Part shown: piece by piece, positions 11,421-23,616 of the stretch
Layout of the letters: each line of letters opens with the position of its first letter
Numbering within the stretch: position 1 is the first letter of the stretch
Source of the DNA: Diplolepis rosae
Taxonomy: Eukaryota > Arthropoda > Insecta > Hymenoptera > Diplolepididae
Assembly (NCBI GenBank): GCA_030998225.1
Contig: JAPYXD010000714.1
Span: forward strand, 3,906,001 to 3,970,000
Length of the DNA: 64,000 bases
Reading direction: 5' to 3'
Translations under genes and position numbers: made by a program
The notes under the pieces: generated by a model
Seen by the model: the letters and a program-made list of their open reading frames with translations, nothing else
The model's database searches: none
What the model was told of the DNA's origin: nothing

Positions 11421-12559
11421 ATTTTCCGAGTCAGTGAGAGCAATGGGGATGTATCTTCTTCATAGTGTAAGTGATACATGCGCTTTCCTAGGGTGCAGCG
11501 TACATGTGTATCAACTGCATCGGGTAGGTTTAGTCGCAAGGGTCAATGACATTTTTCTATACATAGGTAATGAAGTAATAATGATGATATAATTATTATA
11601 CAATAAAAATGTAGTTGTATGAGAATTTCTTTTCAGTTATATAGCAATAACTATGTCTTTATATTTAAACTTAATTATTTATATTGGTAAATCAAATGAT
11701 GGAATAATAGCAAAAATAATAGAAAACATTAATAGTTATTAATAAACACAATTTTTAATTATTTATTTATCATTGATTATTGATTAATGAATAACAACAA
11801 ACTGCATATGATAAAAATAATGATAATAATAATGGTGACAACGGCGTTAGTTGTTTAATGTTTATAGTTATCAATAACGATAATATTTGTTACAATTAAT
11901 CAGTTATCAACCATACTGCTACGTACGGGTGGTAGAAATAAATAAATAATTAAATATCATTTACAATAATTTAATATTTATTTAAAAGATGAGAAATTGC
12001 ACGTGGAGGCTGAAAAACTGTGGGACACTTTTGTGTCCCTTTTTTTATTTTTAAGCAGGATCGCTTTCCGGTGTTTTTCCACTTTTAATTCGCTAACAAG
12101 AGAAAGTAAATTTGCCGAAATTTATTTTGGTAAAAATTTCTATTCAGAGAATTTTGATTGGAAGGTTTTACTTGTATTTATTATAAACAAAATGGTCTCT
12201 TAAAATTGTAACGATACGGCTTACCAATCGATGTTATTAATTCTACCAGTTGGTAGAATAAGGGCTGGAGAAGAAGGCTGTCTTCGACGTCACCCTTATT
12301 TTTCTGACCCAACTAGGCTTCAAAAATTGTCGAGGCGTGACTAAAACTAGTCACTCTTGTTCGTTCTTTTCACCGGTTACACGTGGTTGCATCTAGCACA
12401 CACGCACACGAGTTTCGGCACTTTTGCCCTGTTAATTTTATAAAGATTAGAAGATGGATGGTTTCGAACCAAAAAGAAAACAGTACTTTTAAATTGTTTT
12501 CATTCCCAACTTCTAATCGTTTACAACCTTAATATGGCTTCTCGAAAAATATCTTCTCA
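11421..12559. other. No gene recognised
   Basis: AT-rich DNA with many ATTAAT/AATAAT runs at 11570-11960 and no credible coding frame. The 68-codon frame at 11997 matches nothing I know. Confidence 0.4.
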
Positions 12560-13284
12560 TCTTGAGATTCGACGACAGGATTATTTTTCGCAATTTGGTT
12601 TTTCGACGCCAGGCTGTACATGCACAATCAACTCTTGCGGCTGACCGACCACAGGCGCACTCAAAATATTATTTTGACGCGAAGCGTAGTGGTAAAAATA
12701 CGATGGTTATCTTTTAGCGCGACAACCCCGTGAACGGCTTCCGTCGGAGGAAAGATTTGAAAATTATTTACGTCCGCCCAAGTGTCGAACTTTTGATCTT
12801 TTTGATCGAACATGGAATTATATAAGCAAGAGAATATTGAAAATGAAAATCCATTATCGGTTAATTTTGATGATAATTAGGAGTCTCTAGTTGATTTTGA
12901 GATTCCAGAGTGTAGTAAAGTATGTGACGATAGTAACTTATGGGCTGATTTAGATTTAAGTTTTTTTGAAAAGCAAGAAAAAGAAAGTAAGACTCTTGAT
13001 GAGTCTGTATTTTTGATTGAAAGACAAGAAGGTGATAATGAATGTGAAGGTGTTGTGCATGTGGATGTTGGTGGACCTGATGAAGCTCTTGGTGAAAATG
13101 GAGATCTTGAGTAAAATGAAGTTGTTGCTGCTATTGAGGACTCTGTTCTCTAATCAGAGGTCATAGACGGTATAATGCCTAGATTTAAATTAAGACACTG
13201 GTCTTGTGACGTATGGAAAAGTGTTCCTCATTAGAATATTTTCATAATCGAGATAGAAGATGGTATGAATTATTATGAATCTGG
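12560..13284 (+). pseudogene. Degenerate retroelement-like ORFs
   Basis: Plus-strand 12580-12715 reads HAQSTLAADRPQAHSKYYFD, similar in style to the region after the catalytic core of Ty3/gypsy integrases where polyproteins list host-tRNA-like basic and YYD residues. From 12812 (MELYKQENIENENPLSVNFD) an acidic reading frame runs to the R1 boundary with at least four stops. I do not recognise the second protein. Both pieces lie on the same strand and could belong to one dead LTR element. Confidence 0.3.
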
Positions 13285-15800
13285 GTGGTTAGAGGACACT
13301 GTGCGCTCGGTCACAGGGTGATGCTATGCTGCTCGAGGCATGGAAAGGGGCAAAAGCAGCTTTGAGGCGAGGCATAAAGTAAAGCCGACTTCAATGCTGG
13401 AAAGACTTGATCGGTGAGGTCGAGAAGGACCCATGGGGTCTCGCCTTCAAAATAGTCACCAAGAGATTGGTGACTAGAAGGAAGACCCTGGTCCTGAATA
13501 ATCCCGATCGAGTCAAGTACATTGTGCGGAGCTTGTTTCCACACGTAGAGCCGTTCCACAGACAGGGCCGAAGTTCCTGCGTGGTCCGGCGCGAAGAATT
13601 CTTCACACTCGAAAAACTAAAGATAGCGGGTGAAAAGGCTTAAGGCAAATACAGCGCCGCATATCGACGGGGTGCCGAACGATATCCTCAAAGAGGTGAT
13701 CGAGGCATACTCGGGGATCCTCCTAGAAGCCTTCAACTCCTGTCTTCGGGAGGGGAGGTTCTTCGTAGACTGGAATGAGCAGAGGTTGGTCCTGCTGAGG
13801 AAGTGCACCAAACCTCTACGGGATGCCTCGTCGTATAGACCAATATGTCTATTGAATACGATGGGGAAGCTTCTGGAGGAGTTGATTCTACAACGGCTTC
13901 AGGCTCTCTTGGTCGGAGATAACAGTCTCTCGGAAAACCAGTTCGGATTCTGGAAAGGCAGGTCCACTGTGGACTCTATCCAAGCTGTGGTTAACATTGC
14001 CACAAATGCAAGAAAAGGAACTGGTAAGCGTAAGGGATTATGCGCGTTGATCAGCATTGACATAAGCAATGTGTTCAATACCGCAAAGTGGAATATCTGC
14101 ATCGAGGCGATTATGCGGAAAAAGGTTCCAGACTACCTGTTGCGAATGATAGATGACTATCTGAGCGACAGGTAGGTGATATACGAGGGCGACAAATGGC
14201 CTCTCAAAGAAGAGATGATATGTGGCTCCCATCAAGGGTCGCGGGTGGGTCCACTCGTTTGGAACGTCATGTACGACGATTTCCTGCGCATGGACTTGCC
14301 TGCTGGAACGAGCATCATCAGCTTCTCGGATGACGCACTTGTCGTGTGCGCCGCTAAAGACGTCAGAATCCTAGAGCTGAGGATCAATGAAAGTCTGTAG
14401 CGAGAAAAGGGCTGGTTGGATTGCAGAGGCCTGAAATGCCCCCTGAGAAAATCGAAGCTATGCTTGATACGGACAGGAGAGATCCTTTCAATACTCAAGG
14501 ATCGTTCTCGGAGAGCATGAGGTCGAGTGGAAGACAAGCATTAAGTACCTGGGGGTGCAGCTGGAACGTAGGCTTAGCTTTGGCGAACACCTAAAGATCG
14601 CAGCTGCCAAAGCCATCCAATGTGGAGCAAACTTGGCTCGGCTTATGCCAAACATTGGTGGACCCAGGAGAGCGAAAAGAAGACTGGTGTCGAGCGTGGT
14701 CCATTCGAAGCTGCTTTATGCAGCTCCAGTCTAGGCTAATGCCCTGCAAAACCATGCTATCCACAGGAGGCTATTCTCGGTCCAGAGATCTGTCGCGCTG
14801 AGAATAGTTTCAGCATATAGAACTGTCTTGACGAGTGCTGTGTTGGTCCTGGCGAAAGTTCCGCCAATAAATTTATTGGCGGAGGAAAGGCAGGAAACCT
14901 TTCAGCTTCGCAAGGAGCTTACCTGCGCCAACTTGCAGGAAATCGTTCACGCAAAGGAGGCCATTCGCGAGGATGGAAGGTGCAGACTCTTAGGGAAATG
15001 GCAGATGAGATGGCTTGGTGAGTAGATCGGAAGATGGACCCACCGCCTGATTCCGGAGCTCGCCACCTGGCTGAACAGAGAGCACGGGGAAGTAAGCTTT
15101 TATTTGACGCAAGCGCTCTCAGGTCATGGCTGTTTTAACGCGTACCTGAGGCGCTTCAAGAAGAGAGACGAGGAGATGTGTTGCTACTGCGCGATTTCAT
15201 GGTGGATACCGCGGAGCACGCACTCTTTATCCTCGCAAAATGGGGTGTGGCAAGGGAGGTCCTTGGTCAGGCAGTGGGTGCCGAGCTTACTCCTGACACG
15301 ACGGTCCCTCTCATGCTCCAGTCTGAGCGGTTCTGGACATTCGTCGAGTCATTCGTCACACTTGCGATGCAGACGAGAGAGCTTGATGGGCGTCGAGATC
15401 GAAACAACGGGGAGGGCCAGTAAAAATCGCATCGGGGCCTGCACCCGCGGGCCTGCGTCTCGGGTGAATTCAACTGTTCGCGTAGTTCGGGGGAGGATTC
15501 TTTTTAGTCTTCCCCTGGCTGGTGCGGCTTGTCGGTTCGCCTAGCGTGCGTGTGGCCGCGGATGAAAGTCCTGGGCAAACGGGTGACAGAAGAGTCGTAC
15601 GCGACTTTGAGCTGGAACCAACTGCCCGTGAAGTTTAAAGCCGAAAGGCGGTTCCACGGGCGATGAATTGGTTCGAGATAGGGGGTTCGTTGGTTTTAAC
15701 AGGTATGCCTAGACCCGTCCTAGGAGAGTCCTGTACAACGTCTATAAAAGATTTCGCCATTTTTCCTCCTCACCAAAAAAAAGAAAAAAAAATACAAGAG
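13285..15800 (+). mobile_element. R1-clade LINE, copy A (5'-truncated, internal deletion)
   Basis: A dead non-LTR retrotransposon copy covering the C-terminal two-thirds of ORF2 and the 3' UTR. Landmarks: KANTAPHIDGVPNDIL (RT start block) near 13650, SSYRPICLL near 13840, FSDDALVV near 14320 (the RT active-site block, normally FADDALVV), CYCA zinc-finger remains near 15185, and an A-rich tail at 15775-15800. Stops and frameshifts occur every few hundred bases. Compared with copy C, the segment between the tail of the endonuclease/linker and ALRRGIK is shortened: GTGCGCTCG jumps directly to GTCACAGGGTGATG near 13310. No target duplication was identified. Confidence 0.85.
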
Positions 15801-16135
15801 CATATTTGTTATTCTAATGAGAAATCCACACTTGTTCTTGTAAGTGTTTGAATAATACATTTAATTCATTTTGATAGTGGTAGGTGATGATGTTAGATGA
15901 TATTTTATTAGAGTGATAGTGAACGAGTTAGGTACAAGCATTGTAATCGATTCTTGTTGTTACCTAAAAAATATTATATATATAAATAGCCAAATAAGAT
16001 ATTGAGGATTTAATGAAAATAGCCATAGTTAAATCTAAATTGAATCTGTAATAAGTGGGGATAGAATAAGTTTTCAAGATTTGATATTTTTCTTTAGAAA
16101 TGAATGGAAGAGTGAGAGACATTATCAATTTATTT
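15801..16135. other. No gene recognised
   Basis: AT-rich spacer between the R1 tail and the next minus-strand ORF. It contains TATATATAAATAG near 15977 but no clear gene. Confidence 0.4.
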
Positions 16136-16742
16136 TTATAGAAAGTAATTGTTTGGTATATGATGTTGTGGACTTGTGGATATCATGTTTTTAATCAAAT
16201 TAAAATTAATTTCAGACAGTAGGGTAGGATTCCAATTACCATTGATTGCGAAGGCTAAATTAGTGGATAGTTGTTTCGAATTTAAAAGATACTGATGTGT
16301 GGCAGCTTTGATTGTAGTGTTCCAAGATATTTCAAATATTTCATACAAAGAAATTGTAGCGTTTGGGTATTTTATGTGCCAGTCTTTAAATTTAGTAATT
16401 ATGTCGTTTTCTAGAGTATTTTTCTCATAGATATTTGCTACATGATAAGGAACAGCAACACTATTTTTCTCAGCACAGTGTAATGTGAGATTTTTAACTT
16501 TTTCCATTTTATTGACGGCTGCTTTAAAATCTTGCGTACCATTACTTAGCGTAATATCGGTAGTATTATCTAGAATCAAAGACATTTCTTTTAGAACAAA
16601 TCCCCCTATAAGTTGATGATGTATTTGAATATTTAATGCGAAAAGTCAGCATTAGCGGTTGTGAGATTTTGAATTTTTTGCAAATATTTTTCAATTCTTT
16701 AAAAGCATTTAATTGGAAGGATTGATAGGAATTAGAGACATG
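16136..16742 (-). pseudogene. Unidentified ORF downstream of the glycoprotein gene
   Basis: A 149-codon frame (16585-16136) with several Asn-X-Thr sites, a central KFKDWHIKYPNATISLYEIF segment and no obvious membrane span. Open sequence in other frames continues upstream to 16742, then resumes across the solo LTR at 18536-18700 (ELLFEIAAECKKHKVTGLGY), so the original reading region was longer and the LTR inserted in it. I do not recognise the protein. It follows the glycoprotein gene in the same orientation, where a retroelement would normally end, so it might be a second captured viral gene or an extension of env. It is degenerate and probably not expressed. Confidence 0.35.
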
Positions 16743-17564
16743 TGTTACATCCCAGTAACTTTTAAAATTTTATATAGCCCCTGTGCAAGGGCAATGCGCC
16801 AAACACCGAGGATAACGAGGAAGACATCATTCAAGTATAAGAGTGTTCCTATGATAAATTATCACATGGACCGGGTAGCTGTGCGCATGAGGTAAACCTA
16901 TGTATACCTCACGTCGACGAATCGGTTTGACACATGGTAATAAGAGATGAAGAAGAACAGCGCCCTGTCTATATGGTAATTGCACCCGTGGTAATGAGTA
17001 AGTAACTCACACCGCGAGCCGATAAAGTAGTAACGCCGTGCTAATAACCTAATGAGAGAATGAGAAGTTATCGGCACAGCCTCACTAATTATAATGACTA
17101 AATATTATAATCATTATTATATTAATATTAATTATGTATCAACATTACATCAGTACTATTATTGATACCTCAGGTAGTAAAATAGTATTGATCAATATTA
17201 TCGCCATTATGTATTGATTGCCGATGAGTCGATCACGATCAATGAATAAAAATCGATCATTGATTATGGATCATAGATAAGAAATCGATTGACTGATCAT
17301 TGGCAACCAATTAATGATCATACTTCATAAAATAAGTAACACAAATTGTAAACAAATAAATGCAGAAATGAGTAATTATAAATGCATTTATTTGGAAACT
17401 GGATATAAAATTGGGCAATAGAAGAGATGAACTCATGAACCCTTGCAGAGATCGTGCCTGGCCACCGATTCGCAATTCGTACGTGCCTTGCCACCGATTT
17501 GCGATTCGAACGTGCCGTGCCACCGATTTACGTTGATCTGCTCCCACTAATAGAAGCATCAATA

Positions 17565-17573
17565 GTATATATA
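17565..17573 (+). promoter_or_regulatory. TATA box of the solo LTR
   Basis: TATATATAC about 820 bp into the LTR, with a CAGTTG initiator-like site about 30 bp downstream near 17600. Position fits the U3/R border of a long LTR. Confidence 0.45.
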
Positions 17574-18079
17574 CCCCAGATTCACCTCTGGAGGTTTGTC
17601 ATTAAGTTCCGAACAGTTGTACGGTTGTTAGGTCCGGACCGGTAATTCAACGTCGTGAGCAGACCCTTCGATAAACGTAAGTCTCAGTGGATTTCTATGA
17701 GCAACTCAACATTCGGTACTTGGTAAATAAAATCCTTGGTCCTTAAGTGGTGCAAGTCCGGAAACCGTAGTGCTAGATAGTTCCTTTGGATTACGTGTAT
17801 CGTCGTATTTAGTCGTGTCGGTTAATAGTGATTCATTTCTGAAATCGGGACGAACTAACCTATCTTGTTAACAAGTGCATGTTTGATTCATTTCTCGTGT
17901 ACTTAACAAGATACGTAAGCGGATAATTGATCACATCAGTCGCTGGTGGACTTGCATCCCTTACACCAACTATCCTGCAAGGATTTGTGCGCGTTGACTT
18001 GCAACAATAGGAGTAATAAACGACAATTCTCTCTTTTGCCCTCTAATTTAAGAGGTAGACAAGTAAGTTATACATATAA

Positions 18080-18225
18080 ATAAGCATCTCAAAACTTATT
18101 ATATTATCTATAACACTGAATGTGGTGCGTGAGTTGTATACCTAGGCATCTCAAAACCTAGTATATTAGCGTAACACGTACACAATCAACTCCGGAAGTG
18201 ACATATATATAGGCATCTCAAAACC
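18080..18225 (+). repeat. Three AGGCATCTCAAAACCT repeats in the LTR
   Basis: AAGCATCTCAAAACTT (18086), AGGCATCTCAAAACCT (18145) and AGGCATCTCAAAACCT (18211), about 60-66 bp apart, lie between the polyadenylation signal and the LTR end. Function unknown. Confidence 0.75.
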
Positions 18226-18531
18226 TGTATATTTGGCTCGTAAACGCATAAAACTCATAAAATTGCCTTCTCATCCGAGAAGTAGTATAGTTTACCACCT
18301 AAGTAACAAACTGTGCAACATTCTATTTATTTATAATAAATTGTCATTTATTTACAAATTCAGTGTTTTATTATCATTGTGAACAACTCAGGGCCCATAG
18401 ACCTGACAAGTGACAACGTACCTACAAACAAAAATAAATTATCAGGCCTTACCAACCTGATATAATCAGCCTACCGCCTCCCTTACATCCAATTATCCAA
18501 CCTACCCTCGCCTTTTGCTCGGGACCTAACA

Positions 18532-20907
18532 CATGTGCTTATATTTCTGGTACCATTGTTAAAAGTGCTTTAGTGACATGCTGTTTGTTAATTCAGGATC
18601 ATATCCAAGACCAGTTACTTTGTGTTTCTTACATTCTGCTGCTATTTCGAAAAGCAATTCATTTTTTTATACTTTTTTAATTCATAGAAGTAGTTCATGC
18701 TGATTTTCAAAAGTGAAAAGGTTGAGTTACGTTAGATATTTCTGTAAGTTGATTGTGAGGATATAGGTTGCATGATTCTTTTTTGTCTTGTTTACCTGAT
18801 TTGTTTTCTTCTACGAAATTTATTGAAAAATTTGGTGCTGATGGGTTGGTTTTAGATTGTTCTTTTTGTTGGTTCTCTGCGTTTTGTTTTCCTTTACCTA
18901 AATGTAATAGAAGATTAGTTACAGACTCCCAGATAGCATCTACCATATTAAGTGAAATGACCATCCAAAAACAGTATAAAGTGCATAAACATGAATTATG
19001 GTATCAATTATTAGTTTAATGCCTCTAATGATAATGATGAAACCTATAAATCCTGCGCTAACTGTGTCGAAATTCGAAAATATTATCCAAATTTTTATCC
19101 AGGTTGAGTGTGCGATATTTTCGATAGCTTCTTGATCTAAAAGATTTAATAATGAGGCTTCCTGATTTAATGTAGATTGTCCAATGATTCCGCGAGCTAG
19201 TGAATTTAAAATCATTGGTTTCTCCGCGGGAAACATTATATGATCGCGTAATTTATTTAAATCTGAGTGAGAATATATTCCACTTGTCGCAAGGTATGCT
19301 GGATTTGTGTATCGCCATGTGGGCTTAGTTAAGGGTTTCATTATTTCAGGTGCCGGTGATTCGATCGATTTTGCAAGTATTTTGTACCAAGCATCTCCTA
19401 AAAAATACATTATTGGAACAAAAGAGTTGCAATTGGTTTGCGTGCCTTTGTTTGTTGAAATAAGAGTTCTTGGTGTGAGAAAATATGTCTGATTTCCTCT
19501 GTATATTAGTAGATGTGAGTAACACTCTTCAGTCTTGCGGTATTAAACTTCGATTGGAATGCATTTTATTATATGTACAACTTCTCCAGCGAATATTGAC
19601 ATATAACCTGGTCCTTTCATTAGGTGGTAAGCAAATTCATCTGGAGCCTGAGTGGCCAAAATTAGGGTATTTTTGAAAATTTGTTGTTCTAGTTTACATT
19701 TTTGAGTTTACACGCCATAGTATAATTTGTTTACTTCATTACATATGTGTCGTTCGATATATATGAACTTAGAATTTACATATGTGAATAAATCCATGTT
19801 TTGAACGGGTGGTTTTTTATTTTGAAGAATTGAGGTTCCTGGAGTAATTTCAAGTATCAGTAATTTAGGGTGTTCAGTTCTGATCATTAAAAGATTACGA
19901 ACTGCATTTTTTGCTTTTTGAGTGAAAAACAAAAGTTATATCTTGGTTTGTAAGTGAATATAATATATCTGTGTTTTGTGTACTGTTATCATAGTTTTAT
20001 TTGCGAAACCTTCATATTGTATTTCATATTTATAAAAATTGCAAATGTCATCTGGTCAGGGATTCCAGAAAGCTTGTCCTCCTTCCATATCAACACAATG
20101 AGATTCGGAGAGTGAACATGTGACTCCTGTTCGCAGGTGAATTTTGTTTGTATTCAGATTGACAGGAGTATAATATTCTTGAAGTGTTACTTTTATTACG
20201 TTTTGTACGATTACATTATTCCATGTACCAAAAGGGTCTGGATATTAAGTTCCAGAACAATCTCCATTCATAGCTAAGGATCCAGCTAGTAATACGCTGT
20301 GATGAGATGTTTGATTAACTTTTAAATTTGAGATTTGTAGGTTTTGGCCTAAAGATATTGTGCCTGATAAGTGTAGTGTATCACATTGTTGATGTAGAAG
20401 TTCATGTATGTATTCACTTTGTTCATTAGTTACTGCTGAAATATGTGAATGCATTCCACAGTGAGATATAGTACGTGTAATGTTTATCTTGCATTGTCTA
20501 ACATGGGTCAGTGTAAAATCACTAATTTGTAAAAGTTGAATGTGAGTTGTTTCTACGTGTAATTTAGGTTCAGTTATATTGCATTCTCCTACCTCAAGCA
20601 GAGACAGTGTTGTTAAATTAGGTTTATTGGATCCACAGTCGTATCCGGTGACTGCGTCTACAGTCGTTCTCATTAATATGATCATGATTAAGGTTGTCAA
20701 TTTTTTTCTTTCCGGACCCCATGTTTTTGTTAAATCATAAAGCCATAGTGGAATGTTATGATCATCTCGGTTAAAGATTTTATTTCTTCTTAAAAATGGC
20801 CAAATTGTCACTATATCTATGTTATTGACAAGAAGATCGCAATATTTATCTATTCTTTTTCGATGGATGGGATCCATTGAGTAACGATATCTGAAAGTAG
20901 TTTCCAA
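18532..20907 (-). pseudogene. Env-position glycoprotein of mononegavirus/chuvirus type
   Basis: Broken minus-strand gene spread over frames 20907-20245, 19932-19708, 19410-18940 and 18964-18707. The N-terminal piece has a basic cytosolic start, a hydrophobic segment (residues about 70-85, possible signal) and then Cys-rich ectodomain sequence beginning near GYDCGS. Later pieces hold conserved blocks with TYVNSKF-like spacing, and near the C-terminus a hydrophobic stretch (about 19080-18990) that would be the membrane anchor, followed by a charged tail. The pattern matches class III-type glycoproteins of jingchuvirus/mononegavirus relatives known to be captured by arthropod retroelements. It directly follows a gypsy integrase on the same strand, the env position. 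At least one stop and several frameshifts separate the pieces, so it is not functional. The family call rests on pattern memory, not a search. Confidence 0.6.
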
Positions 20908-21485
20908 TTTAGTCTTCTTTATTTAATCGAGCACGTTTTAGTCGATTGATATGTACTACTTTAGGCTAATTTTCAATTTGAATTTTAACATTGCCATTTC
21001 CTAAAACTTCTGAAATTTTATAAGGACCGGAATATTGATTTTCAAATTTTTTAGGTTTCGGACCACTTAGTAAAAATACTTCTTTATCCACGTTGAAATT
21101 TTGTGGGCTTATATTTCTATCGTAGTACTTTTTTGTTCGCTTGAAGGTTGTCTGGCTAATTTGCCAAAAACTAATTCGTAAGGGGCACAGCGAGTTCCTT
21201 CGTGAATACTTGTATTATAAGGAAATGTAGCCAGTTCTATATAGTCATCCCATTCAGAATTTTTACTAACAAATTGTTTCAAATATTCGGCAAATACTAT
21301 ACATGATGAGATATTTCTAAAGATCCGTTTAATTGTGGATGAAAAGCTGTTGTTTTGAATTGATGAATTCTAAATATTTTTGCTAGTTTTCGGATAAGAT
21401 TACTTAAGAAATTTTTTTACAAGAGCATCTGCTATAGTACTTGCGAGAGAATTAGGAAGTGGTATTGCTAATGAATACTTAGTCC
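20908..21485 (-). pseudogene. Ty3/gypsy integrase, C-terminal half
   Basis: Minus-strand frames encode TTAFHPQLNGSLE with its HPQxNG hallmark near 21340, then NEWDDYIELATFPYNTS-like and CAPYELVFGKLARQP-like blocks in shifting frames, and finally VVHINRLKRARLNKED close to 20920. These are the core end, the GPY/F-like region and the basic tail of a gypsy integrase. The reading frame then runs toward the glycoprotein gene without a gap, so both came from one retroelement. Frameshifts and stops make it inactive. The upstream part is cut at about 21485-21515 by a short repeat and R1 copy B. Confidence 0.75.
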
Positions 21486-21515
21486 ATGAATACTTAGTCC
21501 ATGAATACTTAGAGT
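21471..21515 (+). repeat. Three tandem 15-bp units at the R1 junction
   Basis: ATGAATACTTAGTCC is repeated at 21471, 21486 and (altered) 21501, exactly where the gypsy integrase meets R1 copy B. It may be a slippage product formed during LINE insertion. Confidence 0.8.
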
Positions 21516-22169
21516 CCATTTCGAGACGACCAGGCTCATTGATGAGCTTGGTTGGGTCAGGCCTGCTGGGTCGTTGGAGGACACTGTGCGCTCAGCGAGG
21601 CGAAAGGTAGTCGCGGCTTGCGACTACTCGATGCCTCGCAGCAAGCGCAGGCAAGCCAAGTGTTCGATGTAATGGTGGAACTGCCAGTTGATGGTCCTAC
21701 GTCCAGAATTCCTCGCAGCGCGGCGTAAATTCACCCGCTCACAGGGTGATGGTATGCTGCTCGAGGCATGGAAAGGGGCAAAAGCAGCTTTGAGGCGAGG
21801 CATAAAGAAAAGCCGACTTCAATGCTGGAAAGACTTGATCAGCGAGGTCAAGAAGGACTCATGGAGTCTCGCCTTCAAAATAGTCACCAAGAGATTGATG
21901 ACTAGAAGAAAGACCCCGGCCCTGGATAATCCCGATCGAGTCAAGTACATTGTGCGGAACTTGTTTCCACACGTAGAGCCGTTCCAAAGACAGGACCGAT
22001 GTTCTTGCGTGGTCCGGCGCGAAGAACTTTTCACTCTCGAAGAACTAAAGAGAGCGGGTGGAAGATTTAAGGCAAATACAGCACCGGGTATCGACGGGGT
22101 GCCTTCAACCGAACGGTCTCTCGGAAAACCAGTTCGGATTCAGGAAAGGCAGGTCCACTTTCAGCATTA
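21516..22169 (+). mobile_element. R1-clade LINE, copy B (short fragment)
   Basis: Covers the linker before RT: VAACDYSMPR-like codons near 21620, then the frame 21688-22170 with ALRRGIKKSRLQCWKDLI and KANTAPGIDGVP, ending in a jump to a scrap of the later ENQFGFRKGRS region (near 22110-22160) in a different frame. The RT catalytic part is deleted and no 3' tail is present, so this is a doubly truncated copy. Confidence 0.85.
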
Positions 22170-23388
22170 ATGCAAAAATATTCAGAATTCAAACATGACA
22201 CACTAAATGGAATTCATGGAAAGACCACACAATATTATATTATGTACTCTAAATTTGTTAATCATTATTTAATGTTTATTAGAAGCATTCGCGTAGCAGA
22301 TTTTAATCTGTACAAATTTATAATACCTAAGTTTTCAATTTGCTTTTCATGTTTAATCTAAACAATTATGCATGATGGCTCTTGAAATATCACAATGATT
22401 CGTTAACAGTTGAACAAAAGCATCCACAACATCCCGAAGAGTTAAAAAGAGGGATGCTTGGAATAAAGAGAACGTTTAATTCTTTTTCTCGCGCACCAGT
22501 GGATTCAAACCGTAAATGCCAATGCAGCTAGAAGATTGACGAGTATGACGCATTTTACTAATTGGATATGTGTTTAACCTTAGTGGATTGAAAAAGATTC
22601 AGGATGCGACATCTAGTTTGAAAAACATCAAAATATGAAAGATTCTGCTAATATACTTGCATTCATCAATGTACTAAAAATATGTAAATCCTTTCGATTG
22701 CGCAGGAATGAACGACTTATTATACAATTTAAAAACTGGTCGCTGCGCGCTTGAAATAGTAGAATTTGAGCATGATATTTTTATTTAACTAATTGCGAAA
22801 TTACATTTTTATATTTCGTTCTTTGATTTCCATCGGATACAAAATATCCCTGCTGGAAAAAAAATAGAGAAGCACGGGTTAAAGAAAAATACGAGGGTAT
22901 AAAAGGACGTTTTTATTTAAAAACAAATCAAATAAAGGATAATGCAATTCTCAAAAGTAGAAAAAAGTATGAAAACGCAGTATTATTCCAATTTTGGATG
23001 GCATATTTTGTTCTTTTAAGATTTTTTAAAATAAAAATTAATTAGGAAAATTACTTTCTAACTTTTCCTGAAAACAAAGTTTTACGGGATTTATTTCCAT
23101 AATGAGTTATATTTTCAAATTTCACTACAGGTGTCGAAAATCGTAGATAAAAAATTAATCTTTCACATGATAAGTTAGTAATCATACTCATAATATACTC
23201 AATATATAGGTGATTCCTTTACAAATCGTACACCTACTTTGACTTCACGATTAAGCTTCTTCAGAGAAATTGTCTACAACTGATATACATGAAATTAACT
23301 GACACCTATATCTGGATTTTGTTCGTAAATGTGTATTTTTAGAGATATATAAATTTTAAGTTTTAGTAGTTTGCTGGATTCTCTTACG
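22170..23388. other. No gene recognised
   Basis: AT-rich spacer without coding signals that I can support. Confidence 0.5.
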
Positions 23389-23616
23389 CTTAATAGTATA
23401 TTACGTGCCTAGGCGCACAATGAGGGTTATTGCGTGACGAGCGACAATGCTCTCAGGAGATTGAAGCTAAGGCGTAGTCGGGGCATAGGTGAGGCGTAGT
23501 CTAGGTGTAGCTGAGGCAAAGCCGAGGCGAAGCCGAGGCGCGATCAGTCCTGCGAGCATTGTCGCGAGTCTCGTAATTTCCCAAATTGGGTGCATTGGCA
23601 CGTATTCTATTTTATG
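23389..23616. repeat. Hairpin repeat element with GAGGCG units (copy 1)
   Basis: Ends mirror each other (ACGTGCC at 23405 with GGCACGT near 23597; GCGACAATGCTC near 23441 with GAGCATTGTCGC near 23553). Between the arms is a run of degenerate GCGTAGTCGAGG/GCGAAGCCGAGG units. A sister copy lies at 28909-29047. It behaves like a GC-rich MITE in AT-rich surroundings. Confidence 0.7.

Larger units (their letters stand above)
16743..18531 (+). mobile_element. Solo LTR, 1789 bp, with CATG target duplication
   Basis: Starts TGTTACATCCC and ends GGGACCTAACA, so it has TG...CA ends with a perfect 5-bp inverted TGTTA/TAACA. CATG precedes it (16739-16742) and follows it (18532-18535): a 4-bp target duplication of the gypsy kind. 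Inside are TATATATA near 17565-17573, AATAAA near 17726, AATAAA near 18014 and a triple of about 33-bp GCCACCGATT repeats near 17460-17530. No internal region or second LTR is present, so this is a solo LTR left by recombination. Orientation is set by the TATA and polyadenylation order. Confidence 0.8.
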
